This document shows positions 51,827 to 60,713 of a DNA stretch of 64,000 nucleotides, piece by piece. The notes under the pieces are model-generated. The model saw only the letters and a list, made by a program, of their open reading frames with translations. It had not been told where the DNA came from and searched no databases. The position numbers and the translations under genes were made by a program. How positions within the stretch are numbered: the stretch's first letter is position 1; the number at the start of each line of letters is the position of its first letter. Source of the DNA: Halogranum gelatinilyticum (GTDB lineage: Archaea; Halobacteriota; Halobacteria; Halobacteriales; Haloferacaceae); the NCBI RefSeq assembly GCF_900103715.1, contig NZ_FNHL01000001.1, forward strand, positions 1,187,796-1,251,795. The letters are read 5' to 3'.

Positions 51827-52348
51827 CTAAAATCCGCGGATCGTGAGCACCGCCGTCGCCGCCGTCGCGGCGACACCGAGGACGAACAGTCCGTAGTTCC
51901 AGAGCGTGCTGTCGGCGGGCGTCAGCGACAGCGTGAACTCCGTGCCCGAGAGCGGCCACAGGAAGTTGACGCCCATCGGCGTGATGGCGTCGCCGAGGAG
52001 GTGGGCGACGACCGTCAGCGCGCCGAGGAAGAAGCCGAAGGTCGCGAGGTCGACGGTGCCAATACCGGGCGCGCTGAAGCCGAAGACGCTCCCCAGACCG
52101 AGTCCCTGGCCGAGTACCGCGCCGACTCCGGCGAAGACCGCCCCGACGAGCGCGGCGAAGAGTAGCGAGTGGGTCGGCCCGCGGTGGGGGACGCCCGGGA
52201 GTCGGTGGTCGACGTCGGGCAACATCGCCAGCCAGAGCATCGTCGCGCCGGTGACGAACGCCAGCGAGATCGCCCCGAGCGAGACGAGCGCGAACCCGAC
52301 GGGCGCGAAGACGAGCAGTGAGACGCCGTAGTGGCCGAACCGGTACAT
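51827..52348 (-). CDS. YdjM-type metal-dependent membrane hydrolase
   Basis: 173 residues from ATG 52348. Four to five membrane helices and the metal motif PDVDHRLPGVPHRGPTHS plus AHLLGDAITPMGV. Related to LexA-regulated YdjM proteins. Substrate unknown. Confidence 0.85.
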   Translation of the reverse strand: MYRFGHYGVSLLVFAPVGFALVSLGAISLAFVTGATMLWLAMLPDVDHRLPGVPHRGPTHSLLFAALVGAVFAGVGAVLGQGLGLGSVFGFSAPGIGTVDLATFGFFLGALTVVAHLLGDAITPMGVNFLWPLSGTEFTLSLTPADSTLWNYGLFVLGVAATAATAVLTIRGF

Positions 52349-52491
52349 AGAGAGTCCTTGTGCGAAATCGGACAAAAAGTCACGGATGTCGGCCAACGCA
52401 AGAATCTACTGGCCGCCGGTCACGCCCCGAGGAGTGGCAGACCGACCGACGGCCGTCGGACGTCACGCACCGTCCGGACCGACGGTGTAGC

Positions 52492-52497
52492 TTTATA
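52492..52497 (+). promoter_or_regulatory. TATA box of the MscS gene
   Basis: TTTATA is centred 27 bases before GTG 52522, supporting that start over GTG 52510 and 52513. Confidence 0.55.
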
Positions 52498-52521
52498 CCA
52501 CCGTGTTTCGTGGTGAGGGTC

Positions 52522-53796
52522 GTGCTTCAGACGCTGTCGTTCCTCGAAAGCCTCACATCGCTCGAAGCGACTGCCGTCGTCCTCGCGCTCTCGCTGGGTA
52601 GTGCCATCCTCTTGGAGTTCGTCGTCCTGCGGTTCGTCCGGAGTCTCGTCACCGAGACCAACACCGAGTTCGACAATATCCTGTTTCAGGAGCTGCGGAT
52701 CCCCATCGTCGTCACGGCCGCGCTCGCCGGCGTGTTCGTCCTGACGCGGCTGCCGGCCATCGCGTCGAGTACCGTCTTCACCGAGGAAGAGCTGCGCTTC
52801 TTCTTCGACAACCCCGCGTTGACCGTCATCGTCCTCGTCTGGGCGTGGGCGCTCAATCAGGTCGTCAACCGGTTCGTCGAGGCGGTCAAGGACAAGGGGT
52901 CGCGGTACGACTTCGCGCCGGTCTTCTCGAACGTCTGGACGCTCGTCGTCCTCGTGGCGGCGGCTGGCGTCACGCTCCGCATCTGGGGCGTCGAGATCAC
53001 CCCGCTGCTCGGCGCGGCCGGAATCGTCGGCATCACCGTCGGCTTCGCCGCGAAGGACACCGTCGCCAACTTCTTCGGCGGAATCGCGCTCTACTTCGAC
53101 GACACGTACAAGATGGGCGACTTCATCGAACTCGACTCCGGCGAGGCCGGCAGCGTCGTCAAACTCGGCATCCGGTCGACGATGCTCTTGACGCGCGACG
53201 AGGTGCTCATCACCGTCCCGAACTCGGTGCTCAACTCCGCGAAGATCGTCAACCGTTCGGCTCCGCAGACCCGCAAACGGATCCGCGTCCCCATCGGCGT
53301 CGGCTACGGCACCGACCTCGACGAGTTCGAGGCCCTCCTCGTGGACATCGCGTTCGACGAGAAGCTGACGCTCGACTCACCGAAGCCGCGGATGCGGTTC
53401 CGCCGGTTCGGCGACTCCGCGGTGGAGTACGAACTGCTCTGCTGGGTCGACCATCCGACCAAGGAAGCCCGCGCGATACACTTCCTCAACCGCGCGATCT
53501 ACGACGGTCTGAACGACGCGGGCATCGAGATTCCCTACCCGAAGCGAGATCTGGCGGTGCGCTTCGATGGCGACGCTCCCCGTCCGGCGGCCGCAGTCGG
53601 CCCGGAGAGCACCGACGGTGGCGAGTGGTCGGGTGACAGCGTGGGCGACTCGGCCGACCGCGCTGGCGACGGCGACTCGGCCGACCGCGTTGGCAACGAT
53701 GGTTCGGCCGACCGCGTTGGCGACAATTCAGCCGACCGCGTTGGCGACGCTGACGACGAACCCGCCGACGGCGGTCCCGACGAACGGGAGCTTTAA
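52522..53796 (+). CDS. MscS-type mechanosensitive channel
   Basis: 424 residues. Three to four membrane helices, the pore helix (LLGAAGIVGITVGFAAKDTVANF) with the Gly/Ala pattern of MscS TM3 (split here as LLGAAGIVG and ITVGFAAKDT), the beta domain (GDFIELDSGEAGSV) and the alpha/beta cytoplasmic vestibule. Protects against hypo-osmotic shock, relevant in halophiles. The C-terminal ~60 residues are an acidic tail from a tandem DNA repeat (53647-53748). Confidence 0.94.
   Translation: MLQTLSFLESLTSLEATAVVLALSLGSAILLEFVVLRFVRSLVTETNTEFDNILFQELRIPIVVTAALAGVFVLTRLPAIASSTVFTEEELRFFFDNPALTVIVLVWAWALNQVVNRFVEAVKDKGSRYDFAPVFSNVWTLVVLVAAAGVTLRIWGVEITPLLGAAGIVGITVGFAAKDTVANFFGGIALYFDDTYKMGDFIELDSGEAGSVVKLGIRSTMLLTRDEVLITVPNSVLNSAKIVNRSAPQTRKRIRVPIGVGYGTDLDEFEALLVDIAFDEKLTLDSPKPRMRFRRFGDSAVEYELLCWVDHPTKEARAIHFLNRAIYDGLNDAGIEIPYPKRDLAVRFDGDAPRPAAAVGPESTDGGEWSGDSVGDSADRAGDGDSADRVGNDGSADRVGDNSADRVGDADDEPADGGPDEREL
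53647..53748 (+). repeat. In-frame tandem repeat in the MscS C-terminal tail
   Basis: Four units of 27, 27, 24 and 24 bases, coding DSADRAGDG, DSADRVGND, GSADRVGD and NSADRVGD. Length is likely to vary between strains. Confidence 0.9.
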
Positions 53797-53797
53797 T
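53792..53797 (+). promoter_or_regulatory. TATA box of the 53822 gene
   Basis: TTTAAT, overlapping the MscS stop codon region, is centred 27 bases before GTG 53822. Confidence 0.5.
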
Positions 53798-53821
53798 CCC
53801 TCGCGGCCGTTGGCTGTAGTC

Positions 53822-53974
53822 GTGCTTCAACTCGGCCCGCTCACCGACCTCATCGGCGTCTTCGGGCCGTTCGTCATCCCGGCCGTACTCTTCGTCTGTG
53901 GTTTCGTCGGCTATCTGGTGCTCGTCGCGCTCAGCCGTGCGGGCGTGTTTTCGGGCAACAGACGCAGCGAGTGA
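53822..53974 (+). CDS. Small membrane protein, 50 residues
   Basis: GTG start in leaderless position. One or two hydrophobic helices (LIGVFGPFVIPAVLFVCGF then YLVLVALSRAGVF), ending SGNRRSE. Follows the MscS gene by 25 bases; could be co-expressed. Function unknown. Confidence 0.62.
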   Translation: MLQLGPLTDLIGVFGPFVIPAVLFVCGFVGYLVLVALSRAGVFSGNRRSE

Positions 53975-54019
53975 GCGTCACGGGAGGAGACGACCCTCCT
54001 CGACGCTTCGACCGCCGTA

Positions 54020-54967
54020 CTACTCGTCTCTGAACGCCGCGACCTCGCCGCGCGTCGGCAACGCCGTCATCGCGCCGGGTTCGGTCGTTGTCGTCGCTGC
54101 GACGGCGTTGCCGAACGCCAGGGCCTCGTCAAGCGACTCGCCCGACGAGAGTGCCGCAATCGCCCCGGAGGTGAAGGCGTCGCCCGCGCCGGTCGTGTCC
54201 ACCGGGTCGACCGGGTAGCCGGGGTGACGAACCTCCGTCTCCTCGTCGGCCCACGGCGCGTCGGCCGTCGCGTAGGCGTACGACCCCTCGTCGCCGAGGG
54301 TGACGAGTGCGGTGTGGGGACCGAACGAACAGAGTTCGCGGGCCAGCTCCGGCGCGTCGCCCTCGAAGCCCGCCTCGCGGAGGTCCTCGGGCGTCGCCTT
54401 CACCACGTCCGCGAGTTCGAACCCGCGCTTCGCGGACTCGACGTAGGAGAACTCGCCCCAGCGTTCGGGCCGGGAGTTGGGGTCGAAAGAGACGACCGTC
54501 TCGTCGCCTGCACGCTCGGCGAGGTCCAAGACGGCCGAGCGCGAGGGTTCGGTGTCCATCGAGAGCACGTCGAGATGGAGCCAGCCGTAGTCGGCGAGCG
54601 CGGCGTCGTCGATGGTTCCCGGCTCCATCCGGGTGTCGGCGGTGTGGTCGTGGTAGAAGCTGAACTCGCGGTCGGCGTCCGCGCCGAGGCTGACGAACGC
54701 GAGCGTCGTCTGGGCGTCGGGGTCCTGCTCGACGCGGTCGCCGCCGAGCCCTTCCCGTTCCAGCGTCTCGACGAGGAAGTCGCCGAAGGCGTCGTCGCCG
54801 ACGCGGGTCCAGAAGTCGAGGTCGGCGTCGAGGCGAGCGAGACCGACGGCGACGTTGGCGGGCGCGCCACCGGCACGTTTGCTGAACGCCTCGACCGAGG
54901 CGAGCGGTCCCGGCGCGTCCGGGATGAAGTCGACGAGGGTCTCCCCCGCGACGAGGATTCGGGTCAT
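54020..54967 (-). CDS. PfkB-family carbohydrate kinase, fructokinase-like
   Basis: 315 residues. N-terminal GETLVDFIPDAPG, substrate region KRAGGAPANVAVGLARL, and the ATP/anion-hole motif DTTGAGDAFTSGAI. Phosphorylates a sugar such as fructose or 2-keto-3-deoxygluconate; which is undetermined. The sugar isomerase-like gene at 57562 is the nearest carbohydrate gene. Confidence 0.92.
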   Translation of the reverse strand: MTRILVAGETLVDFIPDAPGPLASVEAFSKRAGGAPANVAVGLARLDADLDFWTRVGDDAFGDFLVETLEREGLGGDRVEQDPDAQTTLAFVSLGADADREFSFYHDHTADTRMEPGTIDDAALADYGWLHLDVLSMDTEPSRSAVLDLAERAGDETVVSFDPNSRPERWGEFSYVESAKRGFELADVVKATPEDLREAGFEGDAPELARELCSFGPHTALVTLGDEGSYAYATADAPWADEETEVRHPGYPVDPVDTTGAGDAFTSGAIAALSSGESLDEALAFGNAVAATTTTEPGAMTALPTRGEVAAFRDE

Positions 54968-55078
54968 ACCGGAACGTCGAGAGGTGGGGTCAAAAATCTC
55001 GGCGGTCGCGGTGTGCGTTGCGCGGACCGCACCGTCCGGGACGGACGGTTCGGGACGCATCGCACGTCCGTACGAAAA

Positions 55079-55088
55079 TTTATATAAA
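55079..55088 (+). promoter_or_regulatory. TATA box of the ArlD/E-domain gene
   Basis: TTTATATAAA, one of the strongest TATA boxes of the window, centred 26 bases before ATG 55109. Confidence 0.65.
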
Positions 55089-55108
55089 CGCGTTGGGACG
55101 TGTGAGGT

Positions 55109-55633
55109 ATGACTATCGACCCGCGGGACTACGACCTCGGCGAGCTGCGCGATATGGCCAGCCGGGCCGAACGTGAGGCCGGACTCGACGGCGACGGCCG
55201 GAGCGACCTGTTTGACGCCGTCGACGGCGGCCGGTCTCGCTCGAATCACTCGAACCACTCGAACCGTCCGAACCGCGGTGCGGCCGAGGCCGCCCGCCAC
55301 GACGACCGTCACCGGACGCTGCTCATGCTGCAGAGCGCGAGCGATGGCGAGATCTCGAAGCCGTATCTCGACGAAATTCCGGCTTCTCACGCGGGCGAAG
55401 TGACCGTCTTCGAGTGGCTGGAGTTCCTCGTCAACCGCGCGGGCTTCCGCGGCGCGATGGAGGCACTGCGTTACTACCGCAACATCGACTGGGTGACCGA
55501 GGACGCGATGCACGACCTCGAAGAGTATCTCTTCGGCTTCAGCGACGCCGAGAGCGACCGGTACGGCGAACTCACCGCCGATGACCACCGCGAGAGTCTG
55601 GTCTACCTCGCAGAGTTGAACGCGCTGAAGTAG
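55109..55633 (+). CDS. ArlD/E (FlaD/E)-domain protein outside an archaellum locus
   Basis: 174 residues. The N-terminal ~60 residues are disordered, with a tandem-repeat-coded SNHSNHSNRPN. The C-terminal ~80 residues match the archaellum accessory domain: KPYLDEIPASHAGE, EWLEFLVNRAGFRGAMEAL and WVTEDAMHDLEEYLFGF. No archaellum genes are nearby. The next gene downstream is an actin homologue. Possible motility-linked adaptor or polarity factor (inference). Confidence 0.87.
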   Translation: MTIDPRDYDLGELRDMASRAEREAGLDGDGRSDLFDAVDGGRSRSNHSNHSNRPNRGAAEAARHDDRHRTLLMLQSASDGEISKPYLDEIPASHAGEVTVFEWLEFLVNRAGFRGAMEALRYYRNIDWVTEDAMHDLEEYLFGFSDAESDRYGELTADDHRESLVYLAELNALK

Positions 55634-55760
55634 CGGCCGTCGGCCCCACGTCGCGAGCGGCTAGGGGTTCAACCGCGAAAGTCAGCGTACGGACGGGTCG
55701 AGAGCCGAGATATACTGGGTTTGCAGACGATTTTCAGTGTTGATATTTTCGGGGAGGAAC

Positions 55761-55768
55761 TTATATAA
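55761..55768 (+). promoter_or_regulatory. TATA box of the actin-like gene
   Basis: TTATATAA centred 28 bases before ATG 55793. An upstream ATG at 55776 is out of frame with the actin and ends after five further codons. Confidence 0.65.
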
Positions 55769-55792
55769 CGGGAGCATGAACGCGAAGTCAGA

Positions 55793-56845
55793 ATGAGTGC
55801 CAACGGCGACACCGAACCCGCCGCGGTCGGTGTCAAACTCGGTAGCACGCGAACCGTCGTCGTCTCCGAAGGGACCGGCGACGGTGCAGTACCCGAACAG
55901 GTCGTCCAGACGCTGACCTGTCTCGCGACGTACGAAGACGCCCTGACCGGCAGCGAACGCGTCCTCTACGGCGAGGACGCCGCCCGCGAGTATCCCGACC
56001 GCGTCCAGTATATGCTCCGCTCGGGACTCCCCGAGGACGACGACCGCGCCGAACTGACGAAACGGTTCTTCTCGGCTCTCATCGAGGAGGAGGGCATCCC
56101 CGAGCACAGCGGCGTCGTCTACGCCATCCCGACCATCGACAACGACGCCGGTCTCGACAATCTCGCGGCCGTCATCGAGGAGAGCGGCATCGGTAGCGAG
56201 TTCGTCCGGAGCTACCCCGAGTCGCTCTGTGGCGCGATTCCGGCCATCGGCGACGGGCTGGAGGCCATCAACGACATCTTCGTCTCCATCAACCTCGGTT
56301 CGACCAACCTCGAAGCCTGCGCCTACCGCCGCGGCGAACAGCTCTCACCCTTCGCAACGGGCGCGGTGACGGGCAACGAGGTCGACCGCCACATCGTCAA
56401 CAACGTCGAAGAGGAGACCCAGCGTCGGGTCAACATCGACCGTCAGACCGCCCGCGAGTACAAGGAGACCCACGCCGACTTCGTCGACTTCGACCCCTTC
56501 ACGGACGTCATCCAGCAGCCCGGCGGCGGCTCCCACGAGTTCACCATCGAGTGGGCCGTGATGGACGCTGTCGACGAGTATCTCGACGACGTGGTCGACG
56601 AGGTGGCCAACCGCTTCCTCGCCGAACTCGCGAACGACTACGTCCGGCTCTACCGACAGGTGCTCGACCGCCCCATCGTCCTCACGGGCGGGATGGCCTG
56701 CATCCCCGGCCTCGTCGACGAGTTCGAGGAACGGCTGAGCGAGGAACTCGACCGCGAGATCGAGGCAACTGCGCCCGAGGAACCGTCGCTCGCGGCCGCG
56801 TCGGGTGCCCAGCGCATCGCCGAACGGCTCGTCGAGACCAACTGA
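55793..56845 (+). CDS. Actin/MreB-family cytoskeletal protein (salactin/volactin type)
   Basis: 350 residues. Nucleotide-binding phosphate loops AVGVKLGSTRTVVV (phosphate 1) and SINLGSTNLEACAY (phosphate 2), and adenosine motif VLTGGMACIPGL. The pattern fits the haloarchaeal actin group reported to form filaments involved in cell division or growth. A polymerising role is inferred from family. The downstream gene starts 17 bases after its stop. Confidence 0.88.
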   Translation: MSANGDTEPAAVGVKLGSTRTVVVSEGTGDGAVPEQVVQTLTCLATYEDALTGSERVLYGEDAAREYPDRVQYMLRSGLPEDDDRAELTKRFFSALIEEEGIPEHSGVVYAIPTIDNDAGLDNLAAVIEESGIGSEFVRSYPESLCGAIPAIGDGLEAINDIFVSINLGSTNLEACAYRRGEQLSPFATGAVTGNEVDRHIVNNVEEETQRRVNIDRQTAREYKETHADFVDFDPFTDVIQQPGGGSHEFTIEWAVMDAVDEYLDDVVDEVANRFLAELANDYVRLYRQVLDRPIVLTGGMACIPGLVDEFEERLSEELDREIEATAPEEPSLAAASGAQRIAERLVETN

Positions 56846-56862
56846 CGCCGCTCTCCTCTTCG

Positions 56863-57570
56863 ATGGCCGACCGCGACCCCTCCTCCCCGCCCACTGAACC
56901 CGACACGAGCGACGGCGTCGACTCGGAGCCACGAGCCGACGCGGCGAGCGGTCCCGACGCGGTCGGCACTCCCGACGCAGCGGGCGGTCCCGACACGACA
57001 GCTGACCCGTCCTCGCCGGACCGGTGGCTCTACGCCGGCGAGTCGGTCGTCGCCCGCGAACCGCTCGGGACGGGCTGGCTGGCGGTGACGACCCACCGGC
57101 TGCTGGTCTACACCCCCGACACCGACGGGCCGCGGTTCACCGGCTACGACCGGCCGAACGTCAAGGACGTGCGCGTCGACGCTGGCGGCAACACTCGGTA
57201 TCTCGCGGTGCTCCCGCGTGCGGCGGTCTACGCGGTCGTCCTCCTCGGCGGTTGGTTCGCCTTCGGACGGGCGGGGCTGACCAGTCTGCTCGCCGTCGAC
57301 GCAGGTGGCTCGCTGTCGGTCGTCGGCATGGCGGGGCTGTTCGGCACGATCCGGCGCGCGCTCGAACTGCTCGAACTGGCACTGCTCGGCGGCGGTCTCC
57401 TGCTCGCCGTCGTCGCCATCGCGCTCTGTGGGCTGTATCTCGCCTCCCGTCGGTCACGGCTCGTCGTCGACGTCGCCGGTGAGGGAACGGTCGCGCTCTC
57501 GCTCCCGGCGGGGGCCCGCGCTGCCGACGTCAGCCTGACCCGGATTCACGACGCGCTCGCCTCAGAGTAA
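56863..57570 (+). CDS. Membrane protein with PH-like domain
   Basis: 235 residues from ATG 56863. First ~50 residues acidic, low complexity. A bPH2/PH-like segment follows (LYAGESVVAREPLGTGWLAV, THRLLVYTPD), then three membrane helices and a last beta-rich part (RSRLVVDVAGEGTVALSLP). Function unknown; perhaps membrane tethering for the actin (speculative). Its end overlaps the convergent gene by nine bases. Confidence 0.72.
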   Translation: MADRDPSSPPTEPDTSDGVDSEPRADAASGPDAVGTPDAAGGPDTTADPSSPDRWLYAGESVVAREPLGTGWLAVTTHRLLVYTPDTDGPRFTGYDRPNVKDVRVDAGGNTRYLAVLPRAAVYAVVLLGGWFAFGRAGLTSLLAVDAGGSLSVVGMAGLFGTIRRALELLELALLGGGLLLAVVAIALCGLYLASRRSRLVVDVAGEGTVALSLPAGARAADVSLTRIHDALASE

Positions 57571-58341
57571 CTCGTCCAGCCGCCGCTTGCTGACGTCGAG
57601 ATAGCCGTAGTCGTGGGTGAACACCTCCAGCGAGAGCGTGCCCGACCAGCCCTCGCCGAGCGCGTCGAAGATCGCCGTGAAGTCGATGTCGCCCGCGCCG
57701 AACGGGAGATGTTCGTCCTTCGCCTGCCGGGTGTCGTTGAGATGGAGATGGCTGATACGGTGGGCGAAGCGGTCGGCGAAGGCGGCGATGCCCGGCGAGT
57801 CGCGGCCGTCCATCCGGGCGTGGCCCGTGTCGAGCGTCATCGAGACGTCCGTCTCGTCGAGGAGTGTCGAGAACTCGTGGGTTCGGAAGACGCTCCGCGG
57901 GATGTTCTCCGCGCAGAGTTCGACGTCTTGCGCGTAGGCGTGCTCGTCGAGTTCGAGAAGAGAGTCGACGACGTTGGCCCGCAGGTCGTCGTCGTCCCAC
58001 GCCGGTCCCCAGGCGTTCGTCGTCGGATGGACGACGGCCTTCTCCGCGCCGAGGGTCGCGGCCGTATCGAGTGCCGCGGCCATCTCGCGGACCGACCCCT
58101 CGCGGACGTGCTCGAACGGCGACCCGAGGTCGATGCCGCCGAACGGGAGATGGACCAGCAGGTCGAGGTCGTGTCGTTCGAGTAGCCGCCGATACTCGTC
58201 GACCCGGCCGTCGAGCCGACGGCGTTCGCCCGCTCCGTCCAGCATCAGTTCCACGAAGTCGAAGCCACTGTCGGCAGCAGCAGCCAGGGCGGCCTCGTGG
58301 TCCATCTCCAACTGCGTCACGAACCCGGTGCGAACGTCCAT
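57562..58341 (-). CDS. Sugar phosphate isomerase/epimerase-like TIM-barrel protein
   Basis: 259 residues of the AP-endonuclease-2/xylose-isomerase-like fold. Metal-ligand type residues: FVELMLDG, VVHPTTNAWG, LCAENIP, MTLDTGHARMDG, SHLHLNDTRQAKDEH, LEVFTHD. Acts on a sugar or sugar phosphate. Overlaps the PH-like gene by nine bases tail to tail. Confidence 0.88.
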   Translation of the reverse strand: MDVRTGFVTQLEMDHEAALAAAADSGFDFVELMLDGAGERRRLDGRVDEYRRLLERHDLDLLVHLPFGGIDLGSPFEHVREGSVREMAAALDTAATLGAEKAVVHPTTNAWGPAWDDDDLRANVVDSLLELDEHAYAQDVELCAENIPRSVFRTHEFSTLLDETDVSMTLDTGHARMDGRDSPGIAAFADRFAHRISHLHLNDTRQAKDEHLPFGAGDIDFTAIFDALGEGWSGTLSLEVFTHDYGYLDVSKRRLDELL

Positions 58342-58403
58342 ACGGAGAGCGCGGACGCGAGCGACTTAGTGGTCCGCTCGCGCGACCGACGTCAGCAGGG
58401 GTG

Positions 58404-58410
58404 TTTTATC
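58404..58410 (+). promoter_or_regulatory. TATA box of the 58436 gene
   Basis: TTTTATC centred 29 bases before ATG 58436. Confidence 0.55.
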
Positions 58411-58435
58411 GGTGGCCCGCCAAACGACGAGTCCA

Positions 58436-58810
58436 ATGGCAGACACACGCGACCCGCTCGACGTCTTCGAGGGCACGGTCATCGAGACGGTCGCCCGCGA
58501 ACGGGGTCTCGCCGTGACCGACCTCCGCGAGTTGGTGCGTCGCCACCAGCAGAGCGTCCGGGACCTCCCCGGTGTCGACAACCTCGTCTACGAGTGGCGC
58601 AAGGCGTTCGCGACGGACCCGCTCGTCGAGCGACGCGGGGACTCGTACTTCCTCGCGGTTCCGGGGCACGTCTGGCCCGAGTTCGGCTCCGCGCTGTCGC
58701 TGTCGACCGCGGAACTCAACGCGCTCCGGGCGGTCCACGACCGGCAGCTCCGGGCGAGACTCGGTGACGAGGCGGGCGATTCCGACGCCATCATCCTGAC
58801 CCGTCCCTGA
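58436..58810 (+). CDS. Conserved hypothetical protein, 124 residues
   Basis: Soluble, mostly helical, with a winged-helix-like layout (TVIETVARERGLAVTDLREL, then VYEWRKAFATDPLVERRGD and SYFLAVPGHVW). Could be a DNA-binding protein but no family is recognised. Start set by the TATA box and the MADTRD segment. Confidence 0.72.
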   Translation: MADTRDPLDVFEGTVIETVARERGLAVTDLRELVRRHQQSVRDLPGVDNLVYEWRKAFATDPLVERRGDSYFLAVPGHVWPEFGSALSLSTAELNALRAVHDRQLRARLGDEAGDSDAIILTRP

Positions 58811-58954
58811 GTCTCGTCGCTGTCGACGGAGACGGCGCGAACGACAGCGCGGGCGACGGTGTCGCGGCCCGACAGACACGACGACTGCGGCCGGTTCGAC
58901 AGTCCGTCTCACACCACGGAATCCTTGATACGTTTTGTGAGCGTTGACTCTCGT

Positions 58955-59476
58955 ATGCCCGGTCCAGTCTTCCTCCGCAACGAGACGGTCGAACTCCGCA
59001 CGGTCGAGTCCGACGACCTCGCGTTCGTCCAAGAACACATCAACGACCCCGAGGTCTGGGGGACGCTCGGCTCCGCCGCACCCAAGAACCACAAGGACGA
59101 GGAGCAGTGGCTCGACTCCCTGACCGACGACGACGGCCGGGTCGTCCTGCTCATCTGTGACGACGGCGAGCCGGTCGGTCAGATGGGTCTACACCTCAAC
59201 GAGACGTGGGGCGTCGGTGAACTCGGCTACTGGGTCGCTCCCGACGCCTGGGGCAACGGCTACTGTACTGCGGCCGTCCGACTCATCTCGCGCTATGCTT
59301 TCGAGGAACGTCGCCTGCACAAGGTCGTCGCCGAGGCCTACGGCCACAACGTGGGATCACAGCGTGTGCTCGAAAAAGCGGGCTTCACGCAGGAGGGCGT
59401 CCACCGCGAGGAGGCGTTCGTCGGCGGCGCGTACCGCGACCTGCTGCACTACGGTCTGCTCGAAGACGAACTCTGA
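58955..59476 (+). CDS. GNAT-family N-acetyltransferase (RimJ/RimL-like)
   Basis: 173 residues from ATG 58955. Starts NETVELRTVESDDLAFV; CoA-binding region YWVAPDAWGNGYCTAAVRL and conserved AEAYGHNVGSQRVLEKAGF then EGVHREEAFVGGAYRD. Acetylates an N-terminus or small molecule. TTGATAC lies 27 bases ahead. Stop directly adjoins the stop of the acyl-CoA dehydrogenase gene. Confidence 0.92.
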   Translation: MPGPVFLRNETVELRTVESDDLAFVQEHINDPEVWGTLGSAAPKNHKDEEQWLDSLTDDDGRVVLLICDDGEPVGQMGLHLNETWGVGELGYWVAPDAWGNGYCTAAVRLISRYAFEERRLHKVVAEAYGHNVGSQRVLEKAGFTQEGVHREEAFVGGAYRDLLHYGLLEDEL

Positions 59477-60619
59477 CTAGAGACCGAGCTGGCGGCCGAG
59501 GACGAGATGCTGAATCTCGCTCGTCCCCTCGCCGATCTCCATCAGCTTGGCGTCGCGGTAGAACCGCTGGGGGGCGAAGTCCTCGGTGTAGCCGTAGCCG
59601 CCGAGCACCTGCACGGCGTCCTCGGCGACTTCTCTGGCTGCTTCGCTGGCGTCGAGTTTCGCCAGCGCGGACTCGGTGGAGACGCGGTTGCCCGCGTCGT
59701 AGCGGCAGGCGGCCTTGTGCGTCAGGAGGCGTGCGCGCTCCGTCTTGCGGTACATATCGACCAGCTTGTCGCGGATGGCGTCGTGTTTCGCGATGGGCTT
59801 GCCGAACTGCTCGCGCTCCTTGGCGTAGTCGTGGGCGGCGGAGTAGGCACCCTGTGCCAGCCCCGTCGACAGCGCGGCGATAGAGATGCGGCCGCCGTCG
59901 AGCGTCTTCATCGTCTGCTTCCAGCCCTCTCCCTCCTCGCCGAGTAGGCGGTCCTCGGGAAGACGGACGTCGTCGAGTGCGATTTCACAGGTCGGCGAGC
60001 AGTTGAGCCCCATCTTGTCCCAGACGGTCGTGACCTCGAAGCCGTCGTCGTTCTTCGGGTCGACGATGAAGGTGGAGATGCCGTCGTAGCCCTCGCCAGG
60101 GTCGGTGACGGCCTTGACGAGGACGCTGCCTGCCACAGAGGCGTTCGTGATGAACTGCTTCGTCCCGTTGAGGACGTACTCGTCGCCCTCTTTCACGGCC
60201 ATCGTGTCCATGTCGCTGGCGTCGCTGCCGCTGCCGGGTTCGGTCAGTGCCCACGCACCCATCTCCTCGCCCGTCGCGAGCGGGGTGAGCCAGCGTTCCT
60301 TCTGTTCCTCCGTGCCGAAGGCCTCGATGGGCTTCGACCCGAGCGAGACGTGCGCCGCGTAGGAGAGCCCGATACCGCCGGAGACGCGGCCCAACTCCTC
60401 GGTGACCAGCGCGTACATCAGCTGGTCGCCGCCGAGACCGCCGTACTCCTCGGAGACGGGGACGCCCATCATGTCGAGGTCGGCCAACTGCGCGAAGATG
60501 TCGGCCGGGAACTCGTGGTCGTCTTCGAGTTCCTGGGCGACGGGGGCGATTTCCTCCTCGCAGAACTCACGGACGGTGTCGCGAATCATCCGGTGTTCCG
60601 CGGGTAGCTCGAAATCCAT
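59477..60619 (-). CDS. Acyl-CoA dehydrogenase
   Basis: 380 residues. MDFELPAEHRMIRDTVREFC start, GSDASDMDTMAV, FITNASVAGSVLVKAV region and the C-terminal catalytic base area LGGYGYTEDFAPQRFYRDAK. Oxidises acyl-CoA to enoyl-CoA with FAD and passes electrons to ETF. CTTTATC lies 27 bases ahead. Confidence 0.96.
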   Translation of the reverse strand: MDFELPAEHRMIRDTVREFCEEEIAPVAQELEDDHEFPADIFAQLADLDMMGVPVSEEYGGLGGDQLMYALVTEELGRVSGGIGLSYAAHVSLGSKPIEAFGTEEQKERWLTPLATGEEMGAWALTEPGSGSDASDMDTMAVKEGDEYVLNGTKQFITNASVAGSVLVKAVTDPGEGYDGISTFIVDPKNDDGFEVTTVWDKMGLNCSPTCEIALDDVRLPEDRLLGEEGEGWKQTMKTLDGGRISIAALSTGLAQGAYSAAHDYAKEREQFGKPIAKHDAIRDKLVDMYRKTERARLLTHKAACRYDAGNRVSTESALAKLDASEAAREVAEDAVQVLGGYGYTEDFAPQRFYRDAKLMEIGEGTSEIQHLVLGRQLGL

Positions 60620-60713
60620 AGGCAAAGCTTGCGAGGGGGTGCTGATAAAGTCAGCGAACGACCGTGTAGAATACGGGGGAAAGCACTTGTCTGACCCCTT
60701 TGCACTCCCTGAC

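Noticed and set aside
51739..51846. 35-codon frame starting at ATG 51739
   Set aside because: No TATA box at the right distance and it overlaps the 3' end of the gene at 51827; not credible.
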